A stretch of DNA of 6,287 nucleotides, from NCBI GenBank assembly GCA_030690875.1, contig JAUYFP010000078.1, forward strand, positions 1 to 6,287, in the 5' to 3' direction. How positions within the stretch are numbered: the stretch's first letter is position 1; every line of letters starts with the position of its first letter. The DNA is from a bacterium. Its GTDB lineage: Bacteria; Patescibacteriota; Patescibacteriia; UBA1558; GWA2-36-10. Under the pieces are notes generated by a model, which saw only the letters and a program-made list of their open reading frames with translations, did no database searches and was not told the origin of the DNA. Position numbers and translations under genes: made by a program. Shown here one piece after another: positions 1 through 6,287 of this stretch.

Positions 1-2
1 TC

Positions 3-956
3 AAATATGGTTTACTGGTGCTGAAAAAAAGCAAGCATCTTGGTTTAAAAAAATTATTGGAAATTGCCCATATTGATTTAGATAAAATAGATGCTCAAAC
101 AATTAGTTTTTCAGTGGGGCCGAGAATAAATGCCGCTGGCCGTATGGATCACGCCAATTTGGCTTATTATATGTTAATTGAAGAAGACGAGGACAAGGCC
201 ACTCAGTTAGCTAATGATATCAACCAGTCAAATTTAGACAGACAGAAATTAACTGATCAGGTTGTTCGAGAAGCCAAAAACCTGAAAGTTGACTTGTCAG
301 ATACATTGCTTACTTTTTATAAAGAAACTTGGCCTGCCGGACTTACTGGCTTAGTGGCTGGTAAATTGCTCAGAGAATACGGCAAGCCCTGTGTGGTCAT
401 GACCAAAGTAGCTGACCAAATTATTGGTTCATCGCGCTCTATCAGCGGTTTTAATATTACGGACGCTTTGAAAGAAAATGAGAGCTTGATAAATCGTTTT
501 GGTGGCCATCCTCAGGCGGCTGGTTTTGCCATCAAAGAGGAAAATATGGCCAAGCTGATGACAAACTTGAAAGCCATGGCTACTAAGCAATTAGCTGGCG
601 CTGATTTGACGCCAAAAATTGATATAGAATTAGAAATTGATTTTGAAGATATTGCTTGGGATTTGGTTGATTTATTGGATAAGTTTTCTCCTTATGGGCA
701 GGAAAATCCAGAGCCACTGTTTATGTCCAAAGGAATAAAAATTAGCTCAGCTAGAAAAGTTGGTCTTGATCAAAAACATTGGAAATTGGAACTGAGCAAA
801 GGCAATAAAAGCAAAGGAGCAATTGCTTTTGGTTTGGGAGAGCTTGCTCTGGCAGTAGGTGATAGTGTTGATATTGTTTATAATTTAAGTATTAATCAGT
901 GGAATGGCAATCGAGAAATTCAATTAATAATTAGAGATATTCGTTTAGCAGACTAA
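3..956 (+). CDS. recJ: Single-stranded-DNA-specific exonuclease RecJ, C-terminal part (5' truncated by window edge)
   Basis: RecJ degrades single-stranded DNA 5' to 3' in recombinational repair and mismatch repair. The reading frame is open to the left edge: codons from base 3 read KYGLLVLKKSKHLGL, which matches the RecJ core, so the GTG at 18 is not a real start. About 317 residues are present. Family members are usually near 560-580, so the N-terminal DHH domain with most metal ligands lies outside the window. Visible landmarks are GPRINAAGRM at 117-146, the end of the DHH core; the DHHA1 domain, with a WPAGLTGLVAGKL stretch and the diagnostic GGHPQAAGF at 501-527; and the C-terminal OB-fold region, with FSPYGQENPEPLF at 684-722. 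It ends in TAA. The next gene, RNase HI, starts 108 bases downstream across a repeat element. The RecJ identity is secure; activity cannot be judged without the N-terminus. Confidence 0.96.
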   Translation, partial: KYGLLVLKKSKHLGLKKLLEIAHIDLDKIDAQTISFSVGPRINAAGRMDHANLAYYMLIEEDEDKATQLANDINQSNLDRQKLTDQVVREAKNLKVDLSDTLLTFYKETWPAGLTGLVAGKLLREYGKPCVVMTKVADQIIGSSRSISGFNITDALKENESLINRFGGHPQAAGFAIKEENMAKLMTNLKAMATKQLAGADLTPKIDIELEIDFEDIAWDLVDLLDKFSPYGQENPEPLFMSKGIKISSARKVGLDQKHWKLELSKGNKSKGAIAFGLGELALAVGDSVDIVYNLSINQWNGNREIQLIIRDIRLAD

Positions 957-973
957 AATGAAAATACCCCCTC

Positions 974-1017
974 TGTCTCTCGACTTCGACGAGCTAAGCT
1001 CGTCTTCGCTCGAGACA
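974..1017. repeat. Inner imperfect hairpin of the repeat element
   Basis: The perfect inner stem GACGAGC (988-994) pairs with GCTCGTC (998-1004) around a TAA loop. An outer stem TCTCGA (978-983) pairs with TCGAGA (1010-1015), separated from the inner stem by an asymmetric internal loop (984-987 and 1005-1009). The outermost TGTC/GACA bases pair if a TC dinucleotide duplication on the left is bulged. No T-run follows, so it does not look like an intrinsic terminator on the + strand. Confidence 0.55.
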
Positions 1018-1040
1018 TCTCCCCCTAAATTAGGGGGAGA
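1018..1040. repeat. Perfect 11-bp inverted repeat (C5/G5 hairpin)
   Basis: Bases 1018-1028 (TCTCCCCCTAA) are the exact reverse complement of 1030-1040 (TTAGGGGGAGA) about a single central A. In RNA, ten pairs with a three-base loop are possible. The right arm overlaps the right terminal inverted repeat of the larger element, so this hairpin and the full-length closed stem compete for the same bases, giving two alternative folds. Confidence 0.6.
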
Positions 1041-1041
1041 A

Positions 1042-1051
1042 GGAGAGGGGG
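1042..1051 (+). promoter_or_regulatory. Purine-rich, SD-like sequence at the right end of the repeat, upstream of rnhA
   Basis: GGAGAGGGGG lies 13 bases before the RNase HI ATG at 1065, measured from its last G. It is the only Shine-Dalgarno-like sequence upstream of that gene and belongs entirely to the inverted-repeat element. The spacing is longer than the usual 5-9 bases, and the same bases can be sequestered in the element's stem, so a role in translation is only a possibility. Confidence 0.25.
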
Positions 1052-1064
1052 TAGATAAAATATT

Positions 1065-1460
1065 ATGAACAAATTTAGATTATATACAGACGGCGGTGCC
1101 AGAGGTAATCCAGGACCAGCGGCAATCGGCGGTTTGCTTTATGAAGCAGATAAAAAAATAAAAACTTTTTCAGAACGCATAGGCAAGACCACTAATAATC
1201 AAGCCGAGTATCAGGCCTTGTTAAAAGGATTGGAGTTGGCTTTAAAGCATGGTGTTAGGGAATTAGATTGTTTTTTAGACAGTGAACTAGTGGTTAAGCA
1301 GTTAAATAAAGAATATAAAGTCAAAGACAAAAATTTAGCTAAAATTTTTGTTCAAGCTTGGAATTTGGCAATTAAATTTAAAAAAATCACTTTTTCTCAT
1401 GTCAGGCGAGAATTAAACAAAGAGGCCGATAAATTGGTTAATGAAGCCCTAGATAGCTAG
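1065..1460 (+). CDS. rnhA: Ribonuclease HI
   Basis: RNase HI cleaves the RNA strand of RNA-DNA hybrids, removing R-loops and helping to remove Okazaki primers. The 131-residue protein is a complete, minimal RNase H domain without an N-terminal hybrid-binding domain. The catalytic acidic set is visible: D9 in YTDGGARGNPGP, E48 in TTNNQAEYQALL, D72 in FLDSELVV and D122 in NKEADKLV, with H112 in the SHVRRE segment as the usual active-site histidine. The length and the DGGARGNPGP form fit the short bacterial/archaeal-type RNase HI (COG0328) better than the longer E. coli form. The ATG at 1065 puts the first beta-strand right at the N-terminus, as expected. The start sits 11 bases after the end of the repeat element. 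It ends in TAG and is followed by a T-rich spacer. Function is well supported. Confidence 0.95.
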   Translation: MNKFRLYTDGGARGNPGPAAIGGLLYEADKKIKTFSERIGKTTNNQAEYQALLKGLELALKHGVRELDCFLDSELVVKQLNKEYKVKDKNLAKIFVQAWNLAIKFKKITFSHVRRELNKEADKLVNEALDS

Positions 1461-1584
1461 TAAAAGCGGATTTTTTCTTTTTATTTTTCTTTTTGGGAAT
1501 TGGCTAATTTTAGCTTTTTCTTTTTTGTTTTTAAGATTTGGCAGGTGATTGATTTTTCCTTTCAAAAATGGTATTTTATAGTTA
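1461..1584 (+). other. T-rich intergenic spacer between rnhA and holB; possible weak termination zone
   Basis: This 124-base gap has two long pyrimidine tracts on the + strand, 1471-1494 (all T or C except one A) and 1515-1532. The only stem before a T-run is GCTA (1503-1506) with TAGC (1511-1514), four pairs followed by T5-C-T6, which is weak for an intrinsic terminator. It is the largest gene gap in the window and separates the recJ-rnhA pair from the tightly packed holB operon, so it is the most plausible boundary. I see no RNA gene or riboswitch in it. Confidence 0.35.
1549..1577 (+). promoter_or_regulatory. Possible sigma70-type promoter for the holB-proS operon
   Basis: TTGATT (1549-1554) and TATTTT (1572-1577) are separated by 17 bases, each matching four of six consensus positions. 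Initiation about seven bases downstream would fall almost at the holB ATG at 1585, giving a leaderless or nearly leaderless message, which would agree with the absence of a Shine-Dalgarno sequence there. Matches of this quality are common by chance in AT-rich DNA, so this is a tentative call supported mainly by position. Confidence 0.22.
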
Positions 1585-2586
1585 ATGTCTTATCAATTTA
1601 ATTGGCCAGTTTATGGCCATTATAATCAATTAAAATTTTTACAGGAGGCTGTTTTACAGGATAAATTAGCCAATACTTATTTATTTTACGGTCCCAGCGG
1701 TTTAGGTAAAAAAATGGTGGCTGACCTTTTTGTCAAATCGCTGTATTGTTCTGATGAAAATTTGAAACCCTGTAATCATTGCCAAAATTGCCAAGCTATT
1801 AGCAAGGGAACTTTTCTGGATTTGCATAAGTTAGGCGATAGAGAGGAATTGACTGCGGAAAATGTGCGTGATTTTTTACACCGCTTATCGCTTTCTCGAT
1901 TTGGTCAGAGTCATAAAATAGCTATCGTGTATGGATTAGGAACTATTAATCTTTTTAGCGCCAACGCCATGCTAAAAACTTTGGAAGAACCACCAATTAA
2001 CACCACGATTATTTTAATCGCCGATTCCATAGTCAATTTGCCATCAACTGTCATTTCCCGCTGTCAACTGCTAAAATTTATGTCCTTGTCTAAAAAAGAT
2101 ATGTCTTCGTGGCTAGAAAATTTTGATTTTTCGGCTGAGGAGAAAGAAACAATAAGCAATTTTTCTTTTGGCCGACCGGGATTGGCTTTGAAGATGATGG
2201 AAGATAAGTTGGATAATTTTAAAAAAGCTTGCAATTTTATCATTAAGCTTTTGTCCGGCAACCGTTTTTATTATATGCAGTCTATCAATAGTTGGTTTGA
2301 ACTTTTAAAAAAAGAATACCCTGATTATAAAGTTTATGAGTTGGGGAATTTAACTAAACAGTATCTTGATTTGTTGGAGATTTTTTTGCGGGATTTGCTT
2401 TGGTTAAAACTTAATCGACCTTTGGTCAATGAGTTATACGAAAGAGATCTCCAAGCTATTGCCAATACTTTTGATAAAAGAAAAATTTTGGAAAATTTAT
2501 TATCATTAAATAAAATTAAGCAAAAATTAAATCGCAATGTATCGCCACAACTTTTGTGGGAAAATATATTTTTAGGATTAAAATAA
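1585..2586 (+). CDS. holB: DNA polymerase III delta' subunit (clamp-loader AAA+ protein)
   Basis: Delta' is a subunit of the clamp loader that places the sliding clamp on primed DNA. The 333-residue protein shows the AAA+ clamp-loader layout: a P-loop GPSGLGKK (36-43), a four-cysteine zinc module (C55, C63, C66, C69), the box SANAMLKTLEEPP (125-137), and the sensor-1/SRC segment, with S158-R159-C160 providing the trans arginine finger. The Walker B acidic pair is lost: Y116-G117 stand where DnaX has Asp-Glu. The P-loop also has Lys instead of Thr/Ser after its catalytic Lys. This favours a non-hydrolysing delta' over the DnaX motor subunit. The C-terminal third (about 200-333) is the poorly conserved helical collar region. 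No SD precedes the ATG; the frame gives the expected N-terminus (VYGHYNQLKFLQEAV). It is followed after four bases by a lipoprotein gene, so it appears to open an operon. Confidence 0.88.
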   Translation: MSYQFNWPVYGHYNQLKFLQEAVLQDKLANTYLFYGPSGLGKKMVADLFVKSLYCSDENLKPCNHCQNCQAISKGTFLDLHKLGDREELTAENVRDFLHRLSLSRFGQSHKIAIVYGLGTINLFSANAMLKTLEEPPINTTIILIADSIVNLPSTVISRCQLLKFMSLSKKDMSSWLENFDFSAEEKETISNFSFGRPGLALKMMEDKLDNFKKACNFIIKLLSGNRFYYMQSINSWFELLKKEYPDYKVYELGNLTKQYLDLLEIFLRDLLWLKLNRPLVNELYERDLQAIANTFDKRKILENLLSLNKIKQKLNRNVSPQLLWENIFLGLK

Positions 2587-2590
2587 AAAT

Positions 2591-3799
2591 ATGAAGATTA
2601 AAAAATTATTTATTTTGTTGTCGCTAATGCCTTTATTGCTATCGGGCTGTTTAATAAAAGTAGATGAAAAAAAATCAACTGACACTACGGCCGGATTATA
2701 TAGAAGCAGTGACTTTGGCGAAACTTGGAATAGAATTACCACTCTCTACACTGTGAGCGGTCAGTCATTGAATTTTAACGCCTCCGACATCACTACTATT
2801 GCTTTTGACACTTTAGATGAAAAAGCAATTTATTTAGGCACCTTAACCGACGGTGTTTTTTATAGTTACAATTACGGAGACGGCTGGTTTAATACTTTAA
2901 AAGGCAAAGGTACGGTTAATAGCATAGCCATTGACCCGACGGAAAAATGCAATATTTTTGTGGCTTCGCATAATACTATTTATAAGAGTATTGATTGTTC
3001 GCGCAAATGGACAGCGGTTTATTTTGAAGCTAGAGAGGGCCAATATATAAATGCCTTAGCTATTGATGGCAATGACCCGAGAATAATTTATGCCGGAACT
3101 TCCGGTGGTTCATTTTTGAAAAGCCAAGATTATGGCGAATCTTGGGATGTTATTCATCGTTTTAAAGATAGTCTAAAAAAGATCATTGTCCAGAATAATT
3201 ACGATAGCAATGTTCTTTATTTAGCGACCTTAAAAAGTGGCGTTTATCGCAGTGCAGATGCTGGCGCTAATTGGGTTGACTTGATGGATTATAAAGTTGA
3301 TAAAGACAGTGTTGATGAGGAAAAAGCGCTAGCCGAGGCCGTAGAAAAGAGAAAAGAGCAATTGCGTTTAGAGCCGGGGGCGGATTTGCCAGAAACAGAA
3401 TATAATAAATTAGTGGATGCTCAATATCTTAGTTTTAAGAAATTAGGCAGAAGCGCCGGAGTATATTCGGTTTTAAGCACTGATAAAAGTGTTAAAGACG
3501 GTATAATCTTTGCTAACAATCTGGGAGTTTTTAGGCTGACAAAACCAGAAGATGGTATGTGGGAGTTTTTAGATTTACTCACACCTCAGGCCAGTGACAA
3601 TATTTTTTCCGCTACTATAAACCCTCAAGATACCAAGGATATTGTTTATGGAACTACCAACGCTCTTTATCGCTCCAAAGATGGCGGTGTTAATTGGTCA
3701 ATTAAAAAATTGCCGACCAATCAGGTGGCTAAGGTTTTAGAATTTTCTCCGGATAACAAATTTTTGTATCTAGGAGCTTACACAGTGAAAAAGAAATAA
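2591..3799 (+). CDS. Lipoprotein with seven BNR/Ycf48-like repeats (beta-propeller), function unknown
   Basis: The N-terminus is a classic lipoprotein signal: KIKK, a hydrophobic stretch and the lipobox LSGC with C20 as the lipidated residue. The mature protein is therefore predicted to be anchored on the outer face of the cytoplasmic membrane. It carries seven repeats of the form (G/x)-hYRS-x-D-x-G-x-x-W, with tryptophans at 46, 99, 140, 185, 228, 324 and 369; the sixth is degenerate. This is the BNR/sortilin/Ycf48-like pattern, and seven units suggest a seven-bladed propeller whose last strand (FLYLGAYT, 391-398) closes onto the first blade. A charged, helix-prone insertion at about 235-288 interrupts the spacing between repeats five and six. 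C120 and C136 in the third repeat are the only other cysteines. An AGGA at 2574-2577, inside the holB end, is a distant possible SD. The propeller class is well supported; substrate or partner is unknown, and sialidase activity should not be inferred. Confidence 0.85.
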   Translation: MKIKKLFILLSLMPLLLSGCLIKVDEKKSTDTTAGLYRSSDFGETWNRITTLYTVSGQSLNFNASDITTIAFDTLDEKAIYLGTLTDGVFYSYNYGDGWFNTLKGKGTVNSIAIDPTEKCNIFVASHNTIYKSIDCSRKWTAVYFEAREGQYINALAIDGNDPRIIYAGTSGGSFLKSQDYGESWDVIHRFKDSLKKIIVQNNYDSNVLYLATLKSGVYRSADAGANWVDLMDYKVDKDSVDEEKALAEAVEKRKEQLRLEPGADLPETEYNKLVDAQYLSFKKLGRSAGVYSVLSTDKSVKDGIIFANNLGVFRLTKPEDGMWEFLDLLTPQASDNIFSATINPQDTKDIVYGTTNALYRSKDGGVNWSIKKLPTNQVAKVLEFSPDNKFLYLGAYTVKKK

Positions 3800-3815
3800 T
3801 AATTATCAAAAATAT

Positions 3816-4370
3816 ATGCACAATTTAATAATTAGCAACAAAATAAGTTTTGATAAAACTTTGGAATTTATCAAAAGCGAAATAAGTAACATCAGAACTG
3901 GACGAGCAACCCCAAGTTTGGTAGAAAAAATTCAGGTTGAATCTTACGGAGTTATGTCCGAACTGATGCATTTAGCGTCCATTAACGCTCCTGAACCACA
4001 GACTATAATGATTAAGCCTTGGGATAAAGGAATATTAAAGGCCATAGAAAAAGCTATTACTCAGTCAGATTTGAACGTCAACCCAGTAGTTGATGGCGAT
4101 TTGGTTCGTTTGTATTTTCCGCCCTTGACCGAAGAAACTAGATTGGCTTTGGTAAAAACTTTAAACAAAAAATTAGAGGAGGGTAGAGTGGCTATTCGCG
4201 CGCAAAGGGAAAAAGTCAGAGATTTGGTAAATAACGCTGAGAAAAATAAAGAAATTTCCGAAGATGAAAAATTTCAGGCTTTAAAAGATCTGGACGAGTT
4301 AACCAAAGAATACAACGAAAAAATTAAAGAAATGGGCGATAAAAAAGAAAAAGAAATAATGACAATTTAA
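3816..4370 (+). CDS. frr: Ribosome recycling factor
   Basis: RRF acts with EF-G in the cytoplasm to split post-termination ribosomes. At 184 residues it is essentially the same length as E. coli RRF (185). Family landmarks run in order: IRTGRATPSLVEKI (26-39) in the long first helix of domain I; SINAPEPQTIMIKPWDK (55-71), leading into domain II; IEKAITQSDLNVNPVVDGD (77-95); FPPLTEETR (101-109); and the return helices with IRAQREKVRD (127-136), which contain the conserved arginines of domain I. The C-terminal helix is rich in Lys and Glu. The ATG at 3816 has no SD (TCAAAAATAT precedes it) and begins 16 bases after the lipoprotein stop. The gene lies immediately before rseP, an arrangement found widely in bacteria, although the usual intervening uppS, cdsA and dxr are missing. 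Confidence 0.97.
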   Translation: MHNLIISNKISFDKTLEFIKSEISNIRTGRATPSLVEKIQVESYGVMSELMHLASINAPEPQTIMIKPWDKGILKAIEKAITQSDLNVNPVVDGDLVRLYFPPLTEETRLALVKTLNKKLEEGRVAIRAQREKVRDLVNNAEKNKEISEDEKFQALKDLDELTKEYNEKIKEMGDKKEKEIMTI

Positions 4371-4388
4371 AAGTAACAATTATTTAAA

Positions 4389-5492
4389 ATGCTTACAGTT
4401 ATATCATTTATATTAATATTAGGAGTTCTAATCCTAGTTCACGAACTAGGACACTTTATTACAGCGATTAAATTAGGGGTTAAAGTAGAGGAATTTGGTA
4501 TTGGTTTTCCACCTAAGATGTTAGCGATTAAAAGAAAAGACATTGTTTATTCGCTAAACTGGATACCAATTGGAGGTTTTGTTAAAATTAAAGGAGAATC
4601 AGGCGAAGGCGCTGATGATCCAGCTAGTTTTGTTAATGCTCCCACTTGGAAAAAGTTGAGCATTATTTCTGCTGGCGTAATAATGAATTTTATTTTAGCT
4701 TTTGTGCTATTATCTTTGGCTTTTTATTTTGGTTTGCCACAGGCCATTGATAGAGAAACTGTGTCTGGCCTGGTGGAATATAAAAATGTGGTTATTGCTG
4801 ATGTGCATTCTGGTAGCGCGGCTGATACAGCTGGCATTAAAATAGGCGATGAAATCGTTTTAGTAAATGACAAAGCATTTACAAATTCTCAGGACGTCTA
4901 TAATGAAATAAGTTCTAGTAAAGGTTCGGAAATAACAATGAAAGTTTCCCGTCAAGGCGAAGAATTGCAATTTAAACTTTCAGCTAAACCTTTGTCAGAA
5001 GGCGAAGAAGCGCTTGTTGGTATTGGTATGATAGATACCGGCATAATCAGATATGGATTATTTGGTAGTCTTTGGCAAGGCCTTAGCACAACCGGTGTGA
5101 TGATTTGGCGGATAATTCAAGCTTTATATTATTTGTTAGCGGATCTGATAAGTCGCGGACAAGTGTCTTCGGAATTTGGTGGACCAGTGGCGGTGGCCGT
5201 TGTAACCGGACAAGTTGTCAAGTTGGGCTGGATATATATCTTGCAGTTTGCCGCTGTGCTGTCCATCAATTTGGGAGTGGTAAACTTTTTTCCATTTCCA
5301 GCGCTTGATGGCGGTCGAGCTTTGTTTATTAGCATTGCCGCGATTACTCGTCGCAAATTTAATGAAAAAGTAGAGGGTTGGATTCATAATAGCGGTTTTA
5401 TCGTCTTGGTATTTTTATTAGTTTTAATAACTTTTAGGGATTTTGGCAGATATGGTGGCCAGATTATGGACTATGTAAAAAATATTTTTTAA
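4389..5492 (+). CDS. rseP: RseP-family site-2 zinc metalloprotease (intramembrane)
   Basis: This is a polytopic inner-membrane protease that cuts transmembrane helices, typically anti-sigma factors or leftover signal peptides. The zinc site HELGH (18-22) lies in the first membrane helix. The third ligand is D307 in NFFPFPALDGG (299-309). The conserved SAGVIMNF element (94-101) opens the second helix, and GGP (264-266) matches the conserved (S/G)GP turn. One PDZ domain spans about 130-200, including GSAADTAGIKIGDEIVLVN. At 367 residues it has the single-PDZ layout of Gram-positive and CPR homologues rather than the two-PDZ E. coli form (about 450). C-terminal hydrophobic stretches (about 282-300 and 330-347) give further membrane spans. 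No SD precedes the ATG. It starts 18 bases after frr and ends two bases before the next gene. The substrate cannot be named, as no anti-sigma gene is nearby. Confidence 0.95.
   Translation: MLTVISFILILGVLILVHELGHFITAIKLGVKVEEFGIGFPPKMLAIKRKDIVYSLNWIPIGGFVKIKGESGEGADDPASFVNAPTWKKLSIISAGVIMNFILAFVLLSLAFYFGLPQAIDRETVSGLVEYKNVVIADVHSGSAADTAGIKIGDEIVLVNDKAFTNSQDVYNEISSSKGSEITMKVSRQGEELQFKLSAKPLSEGEEALVGIGMIDTGIIRYGLFGSLWQGLSTTGVMIWRIIQALYYLLADLISRGQVSSEFGGPVAVAVVTGQVVKLGWIYILQFAAVLSINLGVVNFFPFPALDGGRALFISIAAITRRKFNEKVEGWIHNSGFIVLVFLLVLITFRDFGRYGGQIMDYVKNIF
4432..4451. repeat. Perfect 9-bp inverted repeat inside rseP, over the HExxH codons
   Basis: TCCTAGTTC (4432-4440) and GAACTAGGA (4443-4451) are exact reverse complements with two bases between them. 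In RNA this gives eight pairs with a CACG loop. It starts 43 bases into the gene and covers the codons for L16-V17-H18-E19-L20-G21, using CTA for leucine at residues 14, 16 and 20 although TTA and TTG dominate elsewhere in the gene. It may be chance arising from the LVHELG protein sequence, or a structure affecting early translation. Confidence 0.5.
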
Positions 5493-5494
5493 TT

Positions 5495-6287
<793 letters not shown>

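Larger units (their letters stand above)
965..1053. repeat. Nested inverted-repeat element (MITE/REP-like) between recJ and rnhA
   Basis: This 89-base block is bounded by near-perfect terminal inverted repeats: 965-981 against 1037-1053 agree at 14 of 17 positions, and the outer 10 (TACCCCCTCT / AGAGGGGGTA) are perfect. Inside lie two further inverted repeats, 974-1017 and 1018-1040, so the whole could fold as a cruciform or as a closed stem carrying two hairpins. Its C-runs and G-runs contrast sharply with the AT-rich surroundings. No reading frame of useful length exists in it and no convincing target-site duplication flanks it. Such compact palindromic intergenic elements with CCCCCT/AGGGGG ends are typical of non-autonomous or REP-like dispersed repeats. 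That it is dispersed in this genome is inference, as only one copy is in the window. Confidence 0.6.

Noticed and set aside
965..1053. Intrinsic terminator for recJ
   Set aside because: The strong hairpins are not followed by a T-run on the + strand; the bases after the last arm are GATAAAATATT.
965..1053. CRISPR repeat or array
   Set aside because: There is a single nested palindrome, with no repeat-spacer periodicity and no cas genes.
1449..1589. Minus-strand open frame through the T-rich spacer, reading as a Lys/Arg-rich peptide
   Set aside because: It has no ATG or GTG start (only a TTG), no SD, and its Lys content follows directly from the poly-T tracts. It overlaps the ends of both flanking genes.
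2064..2537. Minus-strand open frames inside holB
   Set aside because: They are shadows of a confidently assigned gene, with low-complexity Lys/Ser/Asn/Phe composition and no recognisable motifs.
2591..3799. Sialidase (neuraminidase) assignment from the BNR-like repeats
   Set aside because: The repeats are structural Asp-box-type motifs. I see no conserved arginine triad or other sialidase catalytic pattern, so only the propeller fold is claimed.
5105..5387. Overlapping short frames on both strands inside the rseP 3' half
   Set aside because: RseP conserved residues (GGP, NFFPFPALDGG) occupy the same bases, and the alternative products have no family features.

Overview
The window reads as a slice of chromosome from an AT-rich bacterium with very compact gene order. 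Every gene lies on the + strand, spacers are short, stop codons are TAA or TAG only, and most starts lack a good Shine-Dalgarno sequence. The protein set fits the Candidate Phyla Radiation (Patescibacteria), possibly a Falkowbacteria-like lineage: a RecJ with a WPAGL-type DHHA1 segment, a Ycf48-like lipoprotein propeller, a small His-rich protein placed between rseP and proS, and an archaeal/eukaryotic-type prolyl-tRNA synthetase. The phylum call is inference from family resemblance, since no search could be run. I saw no mobile-element genes, phage genes, tRNA, rRNA or CRISPR array.

Left part (1-1460): the C-terminal half of the single-strand exonuclease RecJ, cut by the window edge, then a complete RNase HI gene. 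The 108-base gap between them is almost filled by an 89-base nested inverted-repeat element (965-1053) with C/G-rich ends that stand out from the AT-rich surroundings. It has no coding capacity and looks like a MITE/REP-type dispersed repeat. Its right end lies just upstream of the RNase HI start.

Middle (1461-1584): a 124-base T-rich spacer, the only other sizeable gap. It is the most likely break between transcription units, with a weak promoter-like match just before the next gene.

Right part (1585-6287): six genes separated by 4, 16, 18, 2 and 1 bases, almost certainly one operon. They encode the DNA polymerase III delta' clamp-loader subunit, a seven-repeat beta-propeller lipoprotein, ribosome recycling factor, the RseP-type site-2 intramembrane protease, a small conserved-looking His-rich protein of unknown function, and prolyl-tRNA synthetase (cut by the right edge). 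The frr-rseP-proS order is a shortened form of the widespread bacterial frr-uppS-cdsA-dxr-rseP-proS cluster, with the lipid and isoprenoid genes absent.

Most of the window is housekeeping: replication/repair (recJ, rnhA, holB), translation (frr, proS) and envelope proteolysis (rseP). The items most worth following up are the nested repeat, the propeller lipoprotein with its charged insertion, and the small protein between rseP and proS. I did not find a clearly new multi-gene system.
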